A stretch of DNA of 64,000 bases from Leptospiraceae bacterium (GCA_024233875.1 JACKPB010000003.1:248001-312000), one strand, 5' to 3'. Shown: positions 8,601-17,937, numbered from the stretch's first letter. Numbers and translations are program-made. The notes: generated from the sequence alone by a model not told the origin.

Positions 8601-11039
8601 TATCTGATTAGAGAAGACTTTACAGATCCGATTAGAAATTATTTTTACTCCAAAATCAACAATCGTGTTAGCACTATCTACTCATTTCCCATGACTCTAC
8701 TTGCAGGAAATGGTAAAGATGGGGAATCCCCTCCCGTTCGTGACGATTTTCGTGATACAGCCTTCTGGTTAGCCAATGGTAAAACGGATATGGATGGAAA
8801 TGCTGAAATTGAAATAGATCTCCCCGACAATCTCACTACATGGAGAGCAACCCTCAGGGGGCATGACCTCGAGGGGAGAATGGGTGATACAATCTCGAAG
8901 ACGATAGTCACCAAGGAACTCATCACCAGGATCGGTAAACCGATGTTTTTTACCGAGGGAGATAAGGTAGAACTTCCGCTGAATATTACAAACAATTCAG
9001 AAAAGGGACTCCCTGAAATCAAAACAGATTTTTTTATCGATGGAAAAGTTACAGAATCCGGATCACTATCCAAAATCAGTCTTCCGGAAAACTCTTCAGC
9101 TTCAGGATACTACCCAATTTCTATCGACCCTGATAAGAATGATTTAAAAATCAAAGTTGTTTCAGTATCGGGTGAGTTTTCGGATGCCCAGGAAATTTCT
9201 GTCCCCATTCACAAACGTGGGGCGGAATACAGATATATGGACTCCATGAAAATTCAATCCGACAAACCTTTAAGTATCAATATTCCCGAATCCATCCAAA
9301 AAGACTTTTTGCCCGAATCCCTTGAATTGAATGTAAATCGCTCACCCTTTGAAAAAGTAGATCGTTCAATTCAAATAATGAAAGAATATCCCTATACCTG
9401 CACGGAACAAACTCTGAGTAAAGAAATTAGCTCGCTAATCTCAAATCTCTACTCATTGGCTTTAGAAAAATCTTCTTCTATCAAAAAAGGAGATGGTCCT
9501 GAAGATTCTGAGGATATGAATAGTGAAACAAATGATCCGGAAGAAGAAACAAATTCCGATGACAACTTCGATTTGGGTGAAAATGAAGAAACTCTCATCA
9601 AAGAGTATGATAGCAAATCAAAATCCAAGCAACCCCTACTCAAACTGGATGAGAAGAGTCTCAGAAATTTTCAAAGAGTAATTAATTCTATGAATTCAGA
9701 CGGAACCTGGGGCTTCTGGTCGGGGGATCTAGGAAATGAATACCTAACTGCTTATGCTATTGAATCACTGACAATTGCGGGACGGGTCACCGATCTTGAA
9801 GAAAGAACGTCTATAAAGAACCAAATGACAAGAGGATTGAAAGCTCTGGAAAGAATTTTGAAAAAATCTTATGAATCCGATCCCCTTCTTTCATCCTATA
9901 TAGTCTACGTTTTGAGTATGCACAATATCTATCCTATCGAATTGACCGATTCTGTTGTGGAAAAATTATCAGCAGGATCTTCCTATTCTGCATCCTACAT
10001 TCTCAGGGCACTACAGGCTTTGGAAAAAGCCAAACCGGAGGATAGCAAAAGAATTAGAAACCTGAATTCAAAGATTTTTGTACAAATGGAAACCTTCAAG
10101 AGAAAAGACAATCGGGGGGTCTACTACGATACAGACTCCAATCTTTCTCAATCAGGATGGAACCGTGGAAAACTAGAAAACTCCTCCCTGGTTTTGACTG
10201 CGCTTCTCGAGGCGGACAATGAGAGTGATCTAAACACAGAACTCTTTCATTCTATCCTGAATCGAATTTCGGACTCTGCCGAAGGAAACACCAAAGCACT
10301 TAGTTCAGCCCATAAGTCCCTGTTTTTCTATATGGCAAAAAGTGGAATGGATCCTTCCAAAAAAACCAAAGGAAAACTTATCGGAAGAATCGGTGATACA
10401 AAACTGGAATTCGATCTGGCGAAGGACAATACAATTAAAATTCCTTATCCGAAAGGTGAGGATAAGATCTTTTTCACCCCACCTCCTTCCCTTGAAAAAC
10501 AGGGCTTGAGCCTGGATGTAATCGTAAGAGGAAACTTGAATCCGGACCTAAAAGAATTCGGTTCACTCAATCATAAATTTCAAATAGAAAGATCCTTCTA
10601 CCGACTCAATCGGGTACGGGACGCAAAGAACCTGGAATACAGTGTTCCCGAAAAATTAGATGAGTCCCCTCTTTCCATAGGTGAAGAGATAATGGTAAAG
10701 GTGAAACTAACCACGGAAGAAATCCATGATTTTGTACTTTTGGAAGAATATCTTCCTTCCACTTTTGTCACCACATCTTCGGATGCATACAATTCTACAA
10801 ACCCCAGACACTATTCACATTTTGAGAAATGGGACAATCGTTTGGTCTACTTTCTACCCAGAATGGTCCCGGGCAAAACATATGAGATCTCTTATATCTT
10901 ACGATCCGAATTGCCCGGAACGTTCAGAATCAAACCATCCAGGGTGGAATGTATGTATGACTCTTCAAGGGGTAGCTATTCAAAACCTGTGGATCTCAAG
11001 GTAATGAAGAAAGATGAGGAAAAGAAAAAAGTAGATTAA
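5640..11039 (+). CDS. Bacterial alpha-2-macroglobulin with N-terminal carboxypeptidase-regulatory-like domains and thioester
   Basis: The 1799-residue exported protein starts with a signal peptide (about 1-22, ending VFAG). Carboxypeptidase-regulatory-like beta domains follow (about 23-290; GTITGEIIDN, IIEGTVLTSK, SVSGKILIKD). The macroglobulin MG2-type region (YIYTDRPTYRAGDTVHYKI, about 500) and the A2M domain (LPDNLTTWRATLRG, about 1070) come next, then the thioester region. The thioester motif is intact: PYTCTEQT, Cys1254 to Gln1257. Bacterial A2Ms trap attacking proteases in the envelope and are often paired with PBP1C; here the nearest PBP gene is far away (37709-40159). An unusual acidic, low-complexity insertion (about 1280-1320, rich in E, D, S and N) lies inside the thioester domain shortly after the motif. 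No lipobox is visible, so the protein is probably periplasmic or surface-located rather than lipid-anchored. Confidence 0.92.
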   Translation: MANTLSRAVIIFLLIFKTPVFAGTITGEIIDNTTQKPIVGADIEIKNKNLGVGYYRVTSNSQGVFTLEDYIPDIEYKAEIRAEGYVTKTINNFHPKQNKIFLNRESIIEGTVLTSKEEPLSDVTVFIWDYYSESNQRIQVKTDSKGYYKFTKLNQGNFTVTFQKDHYLNESARIQRVSPEKPFLLNMQMFKPSSVSGKILIKDTEGPESAKNVYVSLSGVHRHSTKTFSDGSFQIFDLKPGSYTFDYSHNGYIKSEPIQMEVKEDENITLDDIYLTIRDASLSIYTSNYTFPTGSNIGFTTQTFRIDKMKLTIYDLNEEKFPPSSADDLDIENLPKVHTWEEPVKNYEPNEYKHGYVNISQNLPTGMYCIEISSEDGSTLDRKLFTVTTLGLIAKRTESGILVYAVDLVTSEVLKDVKIKTYVPETETHNNNGTDSQDNWGEINGIKSKAIAEGLTDENGLLELKGITANQIFLYGIAPNGSFASLESNAPSELTEKFKFYIYTDRPTYRAGDTVHYKIIAKEDKEVFVPFRGKDISLTLNNYSGEIPLNPIQLDDWGTAEGKFEIPGDFSLGRQTLNISGKTIEKGREYKLSGDGTFYVEQYRKPEYKIDISSSKSFYANGDEIEFKVSANYLYGAPVEKAGIQYKVYEKKLSDRENNYWWESGYNSSAYYYNVLEEGNKFLDKEGNLVIRLKPRILPFDREIILETSVTDSSNVRLEKEKRIILGRGEFYIKLIPNESYYTFDDKKIIKIKTLDHSGKGVSKSGTLSFHRYVWKPWQKTYSREPKALYETKFETDENGEGELVLEKEINASSEIEIVAKSTDSRENQILATRLIWVHDGISETNSLFKNLELTVNQSALSEGEITVVVKSKYKNVPVLLTLEGKKIYDATVVKLENHIITHKFKVDESYSPNFYVTASLQINKNLFRAYDEVVLGKKDTEIVWKIDFDKEKYRPGEKLHLKVHAENSDAKPLSTDFSLALVDEAIYLIREDFTDPIRNYFYSKINNRVSTIYSFPMTLLAGNGKDGESPPVRDDFRDTAFWLANGKTDMDGNAEIEIDLPDNLTTWRATLRGHDLEGRMGDTISKTIVTKELITRIGKPMFFTEGDKVELPLNITNNSEKGLPEIKTDFFIDGKVTESGSLSKISLPENSSASGYYPISIDPDKNDLKIKVVSVSGEFSDAQEISVPIHKRGAEYRYMDSMKIQSDKPLSINIPESIQKDFLPESLELNVNRSPFEKVDRSIQIMKEYPYTCTEQTLSKEISSLISNLYSLALEKSSSIKKGDGPEDSEDMNSETNDPEEETNSDDNFDLGENEETLIKEYDSKSKSKQPLLKLDEKSLRNFQRVINSMNSDGTWGFWSGDLGNEYLTAYAIESLTIAGRVTDLEERTSIKNQMTRGLKALERILKKSYESDPLLSSYIVYVLSMHNIYPIELTDSVVEKLSAGSSYSASYILRALQALEKAKPEDSKRIRNLNSKIFVQMETFKRKDNRGVYYDTDSNLSQSGWNRGKLENSSLVLTALLEADNESDLNTELFHSILNRISDSAEGNTKALSSAHKSLFFYMAKSGMDPSKKTKGKLIGRIGDTKLEFDLAKDNTIKIPYPKGEDKIFFTPPPSLEKQGLSLDVIVRGNLNPDLKEFGSLNHKFQIERSFYRLNRVRDAKNLEYSVPEKLDESPLSIGEEIMVKVKLTTEEIHDFVLLEEYLPSTFVTTSSDAYNSTNPRHYSHFEKWDNRLVYFLPRMVPGKTYEISYILRSELPGTFRIKPSRVECMYDSSRGSYSKPVDLKVMKKDEEKKKVD

Positions 11040-11741
11040 TCAATATTTTTTTAGTGGATTGAGAAAGTCCGTATAGAGGTACTTTGTGCGGACGGTCTCC
11101 CCTTCTTTGATTTGATCCAAATACACATGAATTGATCTCCCACCGGAGTTTTGCGAAACTGAAGAAATCTCATCTTCCTGAACCTCAATTCTGGGAAGGT
11201 ACTTCACAGACAGAGGAAAATCAGAGTAAAGAATTCCGATCAATCGTTCGTTTTCAACTTTCATTTCTATAACAAAATCTCTATTGTAGGGGTTGATCAT
11301 TCTCATATCCCTCAATCCATAAGAAATCGTAGCATCGAGACCGGGAGGAACATAAGAAACAGGACGGGAGTGTTTGTATCTTTCTTTAATGGTAAAACCG
11401 GAAAGAAGTAATGTGTTGTACACCAGAGTGGCAGCGATACAGATTCCTCCTCCGGGCTCGGAAATCACATTTTCACCACTATAGACAGTGGCGGGATGAT
11501 ATCCATTTTCCAGAGAGGCCGAGCCAACTGTCTTATTGAAGGAGAACTGGGACTTTGCTGGAATTTTGATTTTATTCAATTTTTCTGAGGCGAGTCTGAG
11601 ATTGGCATGAACTGCCGGATTGTGCTTTTTTAAGTCGATTTCAAAATAGGAGACCACTAGCCCCGGAGATTCTTCCGAAATCAGAAGCACAGGAAAGAAG
11701 AGAAGTAGAATGAAAAGTAATGATCTTAAAAGAGTATGCAT
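11040..11741 (-). CDS. VanW family protein, exported
   Basis: The 233-residue protein has an N-terminal signal peptide or anchor (LLRSLLFILLLFFPVLLI) and a VanW domain: FSFNKTVG, GYHPATVYSG, EPGGGICIAATLVYNT, ERYKHSRPVSYVPPGLDAT and a YGLRDMRMINPY end. The usual GGGxCQxSTTLYN core is altered to GGGICIAATLVYN. VanW proteins are widespread; although named after a vancomycin cluster, their biochemical role is unknown and no resistance should be inferred. The frame is convergent with the macroglobulin gene, with the two stop codons adjacent (11039/11040). No partner such as a Van ligase is present. Upstream lies the serCA terminator, so VanW needs its own promoter in the short gap at 11742-11790. 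Confidence 0.82.
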   Translation of the reverse strand: MHTLLRSLLFILLLFFPVLLISEESPGLVVSYFEIDLKKHNPAVHANLRLASEKLNKIKIPAKSQFSFNKTVGSASLENGYHPATVYSGENVISEPGGGICIAATLVYNTLLLSGFTIKERYKHSRPVSYVPPGLDATISYGLRDMRMINPYNRDFVIEMKVENERLIGILYSDFPLSVKYLPRIEVQEDEISSVSQNSGGRSIHVYLDQIKEGETVRTKYLYTDFLNPLKKY

Positions 11742-11787
11742 TGACCCAAGAATGAATCAGGGAAGGATATTTGCATGCGATTTTTTG

Positions 11788-11819
11788 AAAAAACAGGCAT
11801 CCTCCGATTTAGAGGATGC
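11788..11819 (-). terminator. Rho-independent terminator of serC-serA
   Basis: Bases 11797-11804 (GCATCCTC) pair perfectly with 11812-11819 (GAGGATGC) around a 7-base loop. On the minus strand the stem is followed by CTGTTTTTT, the expected U-run. It sits 8 bases beyond the serA stop. Confidence 0.8.
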
Positions 11820-11827
11820 AGAAAATT

Positions 11828-13003
11828 TTACTTATGGTAACGGACAGCCAGAACCCCGGTGATTTTTCGGATTCCTTCGAGAATTTCTGAAGATACTTCC
11901 TTGTCTACATCGAGAAGAGTGTAAGCATATTCCTTTTTAGAACGATTCAGCATATCTACAATATTGAAACCCGAATTGCTTAGAAGAGTAGAAATTTGTG
12001 CTACAATATTGGGAACATTGGAATTGGCTATAGAGATTCTATGACCTTCTCCCCTCTGCATCACAACTTCAGGAAAATTCACCGAATTAGTGATATTTCC
12101 ATTTTGAAGAAAATCTTTGATTTGATCTACAACCATTACAGCACAATTTTCTTCTGCCTCTTCAGTGGATGCGCCGAGGTGAGGAAGCGTCACAACCCGA
12201 TTCATGTTCTTCAATTTATTTGTAGGGAAATCGCAAATGTAGGAGTAGACCCTACCGCTTTCAATCCCGGTAGCAATCGCGTCTTCGTTTACGATCCCTT
12301 CACGGGCAAAATTAAGAACAATCACGTTTTCTTTGAGTCGTTTGACCCTGGTGTCATTGAGGAGGTTTTTGGTATCATCAGTAAGAGGGACATGAAAGGT
12401 GATGTAGTCTGCAGAGAACAGAGCCTCATCTATACTACTGGTCTTATTGACATTGGAATTCAATTCGAGAGCTCTATCCACAGTAAGAAGAGGATCGTAA
12501 CCGATTACATTCATTCCGAGAGCCATTGCGTTGTTTGCCACTTTGACTCCGATAGCACCGAGCCCTATGACACTGAGAGTTTTGCCGGGAAGTTCCATTC
12601 CTACAAAATTCTTTTTGCCCGACTCTACCTGCTTGGAGATCTCAGCGTCTGTTCCTTCCAGATTTCTTGCAAATTCCCAAGCCTGGGCAACATTTCTGGA
12701 AGCCATGAGCATAGCGGTGAGAACTATTTCAGCAACAGCGTTTGCATTGGCTCCGGGAGTATTGAAAACGGGAATTCCTTTTTTTGTAAACTCATCTACA
12801 GGAATATTATTCACCCCTGCTCCAGCTCTTCCGACAGCTTTCAGAGACGTTGGAACAGGATAGTCATGCATTTTGAAGGAGCGAAGTAAAATTGCATCCG
12901 GGTCAGTCAATTCATTAGAAATTTCAAATACTTTCTTGGGAAAACGATCCAATCCTCTCTGTGATATATTGTTCAGTGTTAAAATTTTGTACATTTCAGC
13001 CAT
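11828..13003 (-). CDS. serA: D-3-phosphoglycerate dehydrogenase with ACT domain
   Basis: The enzyme oxidises 3-phosphoglycerate to 3-phosphohydroxypyruvate, the first step of serine synthesis, in the cytosol. From the ATG at 13003 it is 391 residues. A substrate-binding half, the NAD-binding fold VIGLGAIGVKVA (about 145-160) and catalytic-domain motifs (FAREGIVNEDA, LPHLGASTEEAEENCA) precede a C-terminal ACT domain (about 320-391, ending ITGVLAVRYHK). The ACT domain suggests serine feedback control. The start at 13003 is preferred: an AAAGGA site lies 4-5 bases upstream and the ATG overlaps the serC stop (ATGGCTGA), implying translational coupling. A TTG at 13015 or the ATG at 12994 are alternatives. 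serC lies immediately upstream and a terminator immediately downstream, making a two-gene serine operon. Confidence 0.93.
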   Translation of the reverse strand: MAEMYKILTLNNISQRGLDRFPKKVFEISNELTDPDAILLRSFKMHDYPVPTSLKAVGRAGAGVNNIPVDEFTKKGIPVFNTPGANANAVAEIVLTAMLMASRNVAQAWEFARNLEGTDAEISKQVESGKKNFVGMELPGKTLSVIGLGAIGVKVANNAMALGMNVIGYDPLLTVDRALELNSNVNKTSSIDEALFSADYITFHVPLTDDTKNLLNDTRVKRLKENVIVLNFAREGIVNEDAIATGIESGRVYSYICDFPTNKLKNMNRVVTLPHLGASTEEAEENCAVMVVDQIKDFLQNGNITNSVNFPEVVMQRGEGHRISIANSNVPNIVAQISTLLSNSGFNIVDMLNRSKKEYAYTLLDVDKEVSSEILEGIRKITGVLAVRYHK

Positions 13004-14078
13004 TTTTCCTTTCAAATTCTTTCATAAACTCAATGAGTGCATCCACACCTTCCATTGGCATAGCATTGTAAATACTCGCTCTCATTCCGCCTACCGATCT
13101 ATGACCTGCTAGGGTTACCAAACCTGATTTCTTCGCTTCCTCAAGGAAGGGTTTGTCCAGATCTGCATTTTTCAAAATAAAAGGAACATTCATCCAGGAG
13201 CGGTGGGGCTTATCTACAGGATTGCGATACATGGAGGAAGAGTCGATTGCGCTGTACAACTTGTCTGCTTTTGTTTTGTTGATCTCAGCCATCTTGGAAA
13301 GTCCACCATTTCTCTTCAACCAGTCAAAAACCAAACCGGCAATGTACCAGGAGTAAGTAGGTGGGGTGTTGTACATAGATTCTGCTTCCACATGAGTCTT
13401 GTACTGGAGCATGGTAGGAACTGTTCCGGAAACCTTGTCCAGAAGATCTTCTCGGATGATGACAATGACCAATCCTGCAGGGCCGATATTTTTTTGTGCT
13501 CCGGCGTAAATCAGGCCGAATTTGGACACATCGATAGGTCTGGAGAGAATGGTAGAAGACATGTCCGCAACCAAGGGCTTGTCTCCCACATCCGGAATGA
13601 ATTGGAATTCCAATCCTTCTATTGTTTCATTCGGTGTGTAGTGAACGTAGGCTGCATTTTTGTCCAGATTCCAGGTGGAAACATCGGGAATTGTAGTGAA
13701 TTTTTCTTTTTCAGAAGAGGCGGCTACATTGACAGAGCAGAATTTTTTTGCTTCTGAAATGGCTTTTTTTGACCAGGAACCGGTATAGATATAATCCGCA
13801 TTTTTGGAGTCTCCCAATAAATTCATCGGGATCATAGCAAATTGGGTGGAAGCTCCTCCCTGAAGAAAGAGAATCTTGTAATTAGAAGGAACAGCCATTA
13901 GCTCCCTTAAATCAGCTTCTGCTTTTTCGGCTATGGAGACGTATTCTTTTCCCCGATGGCTCATTTCCATGACACACATACCACTGCCATTCCAATCCAT
14001 CATCTCATCCTGTGCTCTCTTCAACACTTCAGCCGGTAGCATGGCGGGTCCTGCACTAAAATTATATACTCTTTTCAT
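12996..14078 (-). CDS. serC: Phosphoserine aminotransferase
   Basis: The 360-residue PLP enzyme converts 3-phosphohydroxypyruvate and glutamate to phosphoserine; it can also serve vitamin B6 synthesis. The start YNFSAGPAMLP is the family hallmark. GAQKNIGPAG contains the PLP-binding lysine, and KPHRSWMNVPF and GHRSVGGMRASIYNAMP complete the active site. Length is typical. A strong ribosome binding site (GAGGAGG, about 5 bases) precedes the ATG. The stop overlaps the serA start, so the pair is one operon covering the first two committed steps of serine synthesis; serB is not in the window. Confidence 0.96.
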   Translation of the reverse strand: MKRVYNFSAGPAMLPAEVLKRAQDEMMDWNGSGMCVMEMSHRGKEYVSIAEKAEADLRELMAVPSNYKILFLQGGASTQFAMIPMNLLGDSKNADYIYTGSWSKKAISEAKKFCSVNVAASSEKEKFTTIPDVSTWNLDKNAAYVHYTPNETIEGLEFQFIPDVGDKPLVADMSSTILSRPIDVSKFGLIYAGAQKNIGPAGLVIVIIREDLLDKVSGTVPTMLQYKTHVEAESMYNTPPTYSWYIAGLVFDWLKRNGGLSKMAEINKTKADKLYSAIDSSSMYRNPVDKPHRSWMNVPFILKNADLDKPFLEEAKKSGLVTLAGHRSVGGMRASIYNAMPMEGVDALIEFMKEFERKNG

Positions 14079-14178
14079 GAATCCTCCTCATCTTTTCTCC
14101 ATGAGAATATTTTTGGGTTCTGAATCAATCGAGATTTTCCGGGAAACAGGAGGGAATTTCTCAGCTTCTTTCTAAAAC

Positions 14179-16863
14179 TCAAAGAAGAACGTAGTTTTTC
14201 CAGAATTTCTCATTGGGAATCCTTCCCTCACCCTCTTTGGAAAATTCAGGAAGCAGACCTTCTACGAAATACATGTCCACTTCACCCTTGTTTTTGGCAG
14301 AGACCTTGCCTCTGAATTCTATTTGAAAAAAATCTTTCACCTTTTCGTAAGTGCTCCCACTTATATTTATCTTTCCCACAATTCCACTTGATTCCATTCG
14401 ACTGGCTGTGTTGACCGTATCCCCCCAAACATCATAGGCAAATTTTTTATCCCCTATGACTCCGGCGACAAGGGGACCCGAATGAATTCCCAACCTGAGT
14501 TCCCAATATGGAAAATTTTGAAGCATTTTGATCTCTTTCATCTGATTCATGAAAGACTGAATCTCAAGAGCCGCGAGCACACAATCTATGGCATGAGTTT
14601 GATTCGGGATGGGAATCCCTCCCGCACACATATAGCTATCGCCTATCGTTTTTAATTTTTCCAGATGATATCTTTCTATTACTGAATCGTAATAGGAAAA
14701 GCACCTGTCCAACTCTGAGATCAACTCCGATGGTTTCATACTCTCAGCTATTTTTGTGAATCCTTTGAAATCTGTAAACATCACAGAGACTGAAGGATGA
14801 TGAACGGGGGATGTGAAGCCTTTCTCTTTCAATTCCAGAGCAACGTCCTTAGGAAGAATATTGAGTAGTAGTTTCTCAGACTTCTCCCTTTCTTTTTCCG
14901 CGTTTTCTTTGGCTTTTCTGGTTTCTTCGAAAAGATGGGAGTTGAGTATCACACCCACTATCTGTTCCCCCAGTCTACCCAGGCCGAGGAGTTCATCCCT
15001 GGTCAAATCAATCTTTTTCTGATAGGAGGAAAGAGAAAGAATTCCCATCACTCTATCTTCCAAAACCAGTGGAATCTGAACAATTGACCTCAGATTTCCA
15101 CTCAGGATAATTTTTAAATCCACCCGGGTTCCGGTAATCTTCTTTCCATTGAATTCATTGATGTATATGTTTTTTTCAGAATTCACCGAATTTTTAACAT
15201 CTGAGATATAAAGCATTTCTTTCGAAAGGTAAGTATAGTACAGGGTACCCAGAGAGGGATCAAGAGGTTGATCAAAACTACTTAAGTATTTTAGTTTTTC
15301 TTCTCTGATCGGATTTTCCAGAGGAGAACTCCAATTGTATGCATACAGACGTTTCTTGTCTTCATCGACCGGAGTGAACCATAGGATGTTTAAATTATGA
15401 TTCTCCTGAACATATTCATATACCCTTTTGAGAATATCTTCCAGGTTAGCGCTGGAATTGATTAACTTGGAGAGTTCATTGAGTTTCTCTACTTCCCTCT
15501 TGGATGTCTCTAAGGCCTGAGTCCTATCGATCACCATGATCTCTAGATTTTCTTTGAGTCTTTCCAGCTCATCATTCTTATCCACTAGATTCCGACTGAG
15601 TTTCTCAGTCATATTGAAAGCTCTGGTGAGTCGAATCGAAAGAAAAAAAGCCTGACTGAATATAAAAAGAAAGAGTCCGAAGGAACTGAAATTTCCGGTA
15701 TGGATGATTTGATTCCCGTAGAGAATATCGTTTATAAAAAAGAGACTAAATAGTGATACACCTACAGTAAAAGTTTTTGCTCCATCTTTTTTTCTGATCA
15801 GGGAATGAATCATTATAATAAATACAAATAGAATAGCAAGTATTGATAAAAATTGAGCGGGAGCTAAGGTCTCAGAAAATCTATCGTCAGGCAAAACGAA
15901 GAGGGCAAGAGAGAGAATTAGAACTAAAACAGTCAATGTGTGAATGAAATACTTTTGAATCCTTCCCGGAAATATAGTATTGATGAAGTACAGGAAGGTT
16001 GGGATTCCCAAATAAAAGGTCAGATATTCCAAACGAACACCCGAGGCCCAGGTAAGTGATGGAATCATTTCATAGATATATCTTTCTTCTATTAAAATAG
16101 ATCTAAGGGAAAGATTCAGAGCAAAGATTCCGAAGATCAATGAGGATGATTCATTTTTCCTAAGAAGAAAGAGACCGAAATGATAGAGTCCCATGATACA
16201 GAGACTTCCCGCCAAAAAGAGGTCGATGGCTAAACTTCTTGATCTGAGGAGTAAGATTTCTTCATCCGAGCCGAGATAGATCGAATTCCAAATCCCACCG
16301 GTTCGATCATAAAAATTTGAAACCTGTAGTACAAGTTCTAAATTTCCATCTCCGGAGAGTTCGGGGATTCTCACTACACGTGAGAGATAGTAAGGTTCTG
16401 AAGTTTCTTTAGTAGTCCCTACTTTCCCCGTTTCAAGGAGCAAATTCCCATTTGCAAAGAGACGATATGAGGAGCCGATGGTTTCTAGTTTCAGAAACAA
16501 CCTGGCATGAGGTGGCATCTTCAACCTCACCCTATAGGTCCCGTAGCCTTTTTCTGAGAGTTCTGCCGATTCTGATTTATCGGAGGTCCAGGAAGAAGGC
16601 ACTCTCAAAAAACCTTTTGGAATTTCCGGAAAACTGCCCGGTTCGATCAACTCCTTCCAATAGAATTCCCAATCTCCATCAAGAAGGATAAGTGGTGAAG
16701 AATCATGAGTTTGAGAAGATTGGGACCTGCCGGAAAGAAACTCTCTCAGATCGAGTTGGCCCTTTTGAATTTTTAGATCGCGGTACCTTTGTGGTTCCGC
16801 TATACAATGAAATAAAAATAGAAGAATCGGGATGCAAAGGAGAATATTCCGGATAGCTTTCAT
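14179..16863 (-). CDS. 7TMR-DISM / GAF / class III adenylate cyclase, lipoprotein-type signal
   Basis: From the ATG at 16863 the protein has 894 residues. It begins with a signal ending LLFLFHC, a likely lipobox. An extracellular DISM-type sugar-binding-like domain (about 30-190; DWEFYW, PSSWT, GYGTYRV), seven membrane helices (about 205-420), a coiled coil, a GAF-type domain (about 470-640) and a class III nucleotide cyclase domain (about 690-870) follow. Cyclase motifs VSVMFTDFKGFT and GDKKFAYDVWGDTVN carry the metal aspartates. The lysine in LKTIGDSYM and the aspartate in VWGDTVN match the ATP-specifying pair, so cAMP is the likely product. An in-frame ATG at 16893 is less likely because it would put ten residues before the signal. 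A cNMP-binding phosphatase remnant lies at 3777, but no link between them can be shown. Confidence 0.87.
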   Translation of the reverse strand: MKAIRNILLCIPILLFLFHCIAEPQRYRDLKIQKGQLDLREFLSGRSQSSQTHDSSPLILLDGDWEFYWKELIEPGSFPEIPKGFLRVPSSWTSDKSESAELSEKGYGTYRVRLKMPPHARLFLKLETIGSSYRLFANGNLLLETGKVGTTKETSEPYYLSRVVRIPELSGDGNLELVLQVSNFYDRTGGIWNSIYLGSDEEILLLRSRSLAIDLFLAGSLCIMGLYHFGLFLLRKNESSSLIFGIFALNLSLRSILIEERYIYEMIPSLTWASGVRLEYLTFYLGIPTFLYFINTIFPGRIQKYFIHTLTVLVLILSLALFVLPDDRFSETLAPAQFLSILAILFVFIIMIHSLIRKKDGAKTFTVGVSLFSLFFINDILYGNQIIHTGNFSSFGLFLFIFSQAFFLSIRLTRAFNMTEKLSRNLVDKNDELERLKENLEIMVIDRTQALETSKREVEKLNELSKLINSSANLEDILKRVYEYVQENHNLNILWFTPVDEDKKRLYAYNWSSPLENPIREEKLKYLSSFDQPLDPSLGTLYYTYLSKEMLYISDVKNSVNSEKNIYINEFNGKKITGTRVDLKIILSGNLRSIVQIPLVLEDRVMGILSLSSYQKKIDLTRDELLGLGRLGEQIVGVILNSHLFEETRKAKENAEKEREKSEKLLLNILPKDVALELKEKGFTSPVHHPSVSVMFTDFKGFTKIAESMKPSELISELDRCFSYYDSVIERYHLEKLKTIGDSYMCAGGIPIPNQTHAIDCVLAALEIQSFMNQMKEIKMLQNFPYWELRLGIHSGPLVAGVIGDKKFAYDVWGDTVNTASRMESSGIVGKINISGSTYEKVKDFFQIEFRGKVSAKNKGEVDMYFVEGLLPEFSKEGEGRIPNEKFWKNYVLL

Positions 16864-16984
16864 CTCTAACCATACTTCATGAACAAAAACCAATGAAAAT
16901 AAGAATATTTTTTCAGAGAAAAAAGAATAGGAATCCTTGATTTATTTTTTTTTCAAATGAAATCTGGATGAATCGGACATTCCT

Positions 16985-17932
16985 ATGAGACTAACAAAAA
17001 AAACGATTGGCTTATTTCTATTTCTACTCTTTCTTCCTGAGATTCTATTACTCACAAGCTCTTACTATTTTTCATCCAAAATTTTGAAATTTGAAAGACT
17101 ATCCTTAGAGAAGGATGCCACACTTTTAAAAATCAAATCTTATAAAGATTTCGGGCTTCCCGATCCTGAAGAAATTGAATTCGAAAATGAAGGAGTGAAA
17201 CTGTCCGGATGGTTCTTTTCTCAGACTACATCTTCAACACCCAAATGTGGAGTCATACTTTCGCATGGATATTCAAGAACCCGAATGGGAGTTTTAAAAT
17301 TCACTCCCTTATTTTGGAAGCGGGGATGTAGTTTGTTCTTATACGATCACAGAGCTCACGGAAAGAGTGGTGGAGAATTCACCACCTATGGATACTATGA
17401 AAAATTGGATATGTTGGAAGCTCTTAAAGTTTTCAAAGACAAAACAGGACTGCAGGACAATAGAATTGGAATATTCGGAATTTCTTATGGAGCAGCGACA
17501 GCTCTTCAAATGGCTCCCTTCAATGATAGGCTTGCATTTGTAGGTGCGGATGCTCCTTATGGTGATCTCAAGCGTATCATAAGAGAGAGAACCGAAGTCC
17601 TCTACTCCAAAAAACTCATCTTTCTCATACCGTTTGCTCTCTATGCAGCTTCAATTAGAGCTGATTTTGAACCCGAATCCGTCTCTCCGATTGACTCCGC
17701 CTCACGTATTCGTATTCCGGTCTTCTTATCTCACTCCAGAGAAGATGCATATACTTCTGTAGAGCATTCCATTGAAATCAACAAAAATCTCTTCACTTCA
17801 AAGAAAAGATTTCACATAACGGAATGGGGTGCCCCTCATGGAAAATCAATAGATACAAACTTTATTGCATACGATCGACAGATGGATGAATTTCTAAGAA
17901 CCTATACCAAAGGTTTTGAAGTTTCGGAGTGA
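16985..17932 (+). CDS. Membrane-anchored alpha/beta hydrolase
   Basis: The 315-residue protein starts with a signal-anchor helix (about 8-28, FLFLLFLPEILLLTSSYYF) and continues as an alpha/beta hydrolase. The oxyanion strand is GVILSHGYSRTR, the nucleophile elbow is GISYGAAT (Ser about 171), the acid is probably the Asp in SREDAYTS, and the base is the His in APHGKS. The family includes acyl-peptide hydrolase-like and BAAT-like esterases; the substrate cannot be told. The gene is alone on its strand, convergent with the TonB receptor gene (5 bases between stop codons), and divergent from the adenylate cyclase gene. Confidence 0.85.
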   Translation: MRLTKKTIGLFLFLLFLPEILLLTSSYYFSSKILKFERLSLEKDATLLKIKSYKDFGLPDPEEIEFENEGVKLSGWFFSQTTSSTPKCGVILSHGYSRTRMGVLKFTPLFWKRGCSLFLYDHRAHGKSGGEFTTYGYYEKLDMLEALKVFKDKTGLQDNRIGIFGISYGAATALQMAPFNDRLAFVGADAPYGDLKRIIRERTEVLYSKKLIFLIPFALYAASIRADFEPESVSPIDSASRIRIPVFLSHSREDAYTSVEHSIEINKNLFTSKKRFHITEWGAPHGKSIDTNFIAYDRQMDEFLRTYTKGFEVSE

Positions 17933-17937
17933 TTCAA

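Noticed and set aside
11040..11741. VanW as a vancomycin resistance gene
   Set aside because: The VanW domain is widespread and unlinked to resistance without VanH/A/X genes; none are present.
11996..12889. 297-residue open frame antisense to serA
   Set aside because: serA on the other strand is certain; the antisense frame arises from its codon composition and has no domain.
13203..13757. 184-residue frame antisense to serC
   Set aside because: Shadow of serC with no family features.
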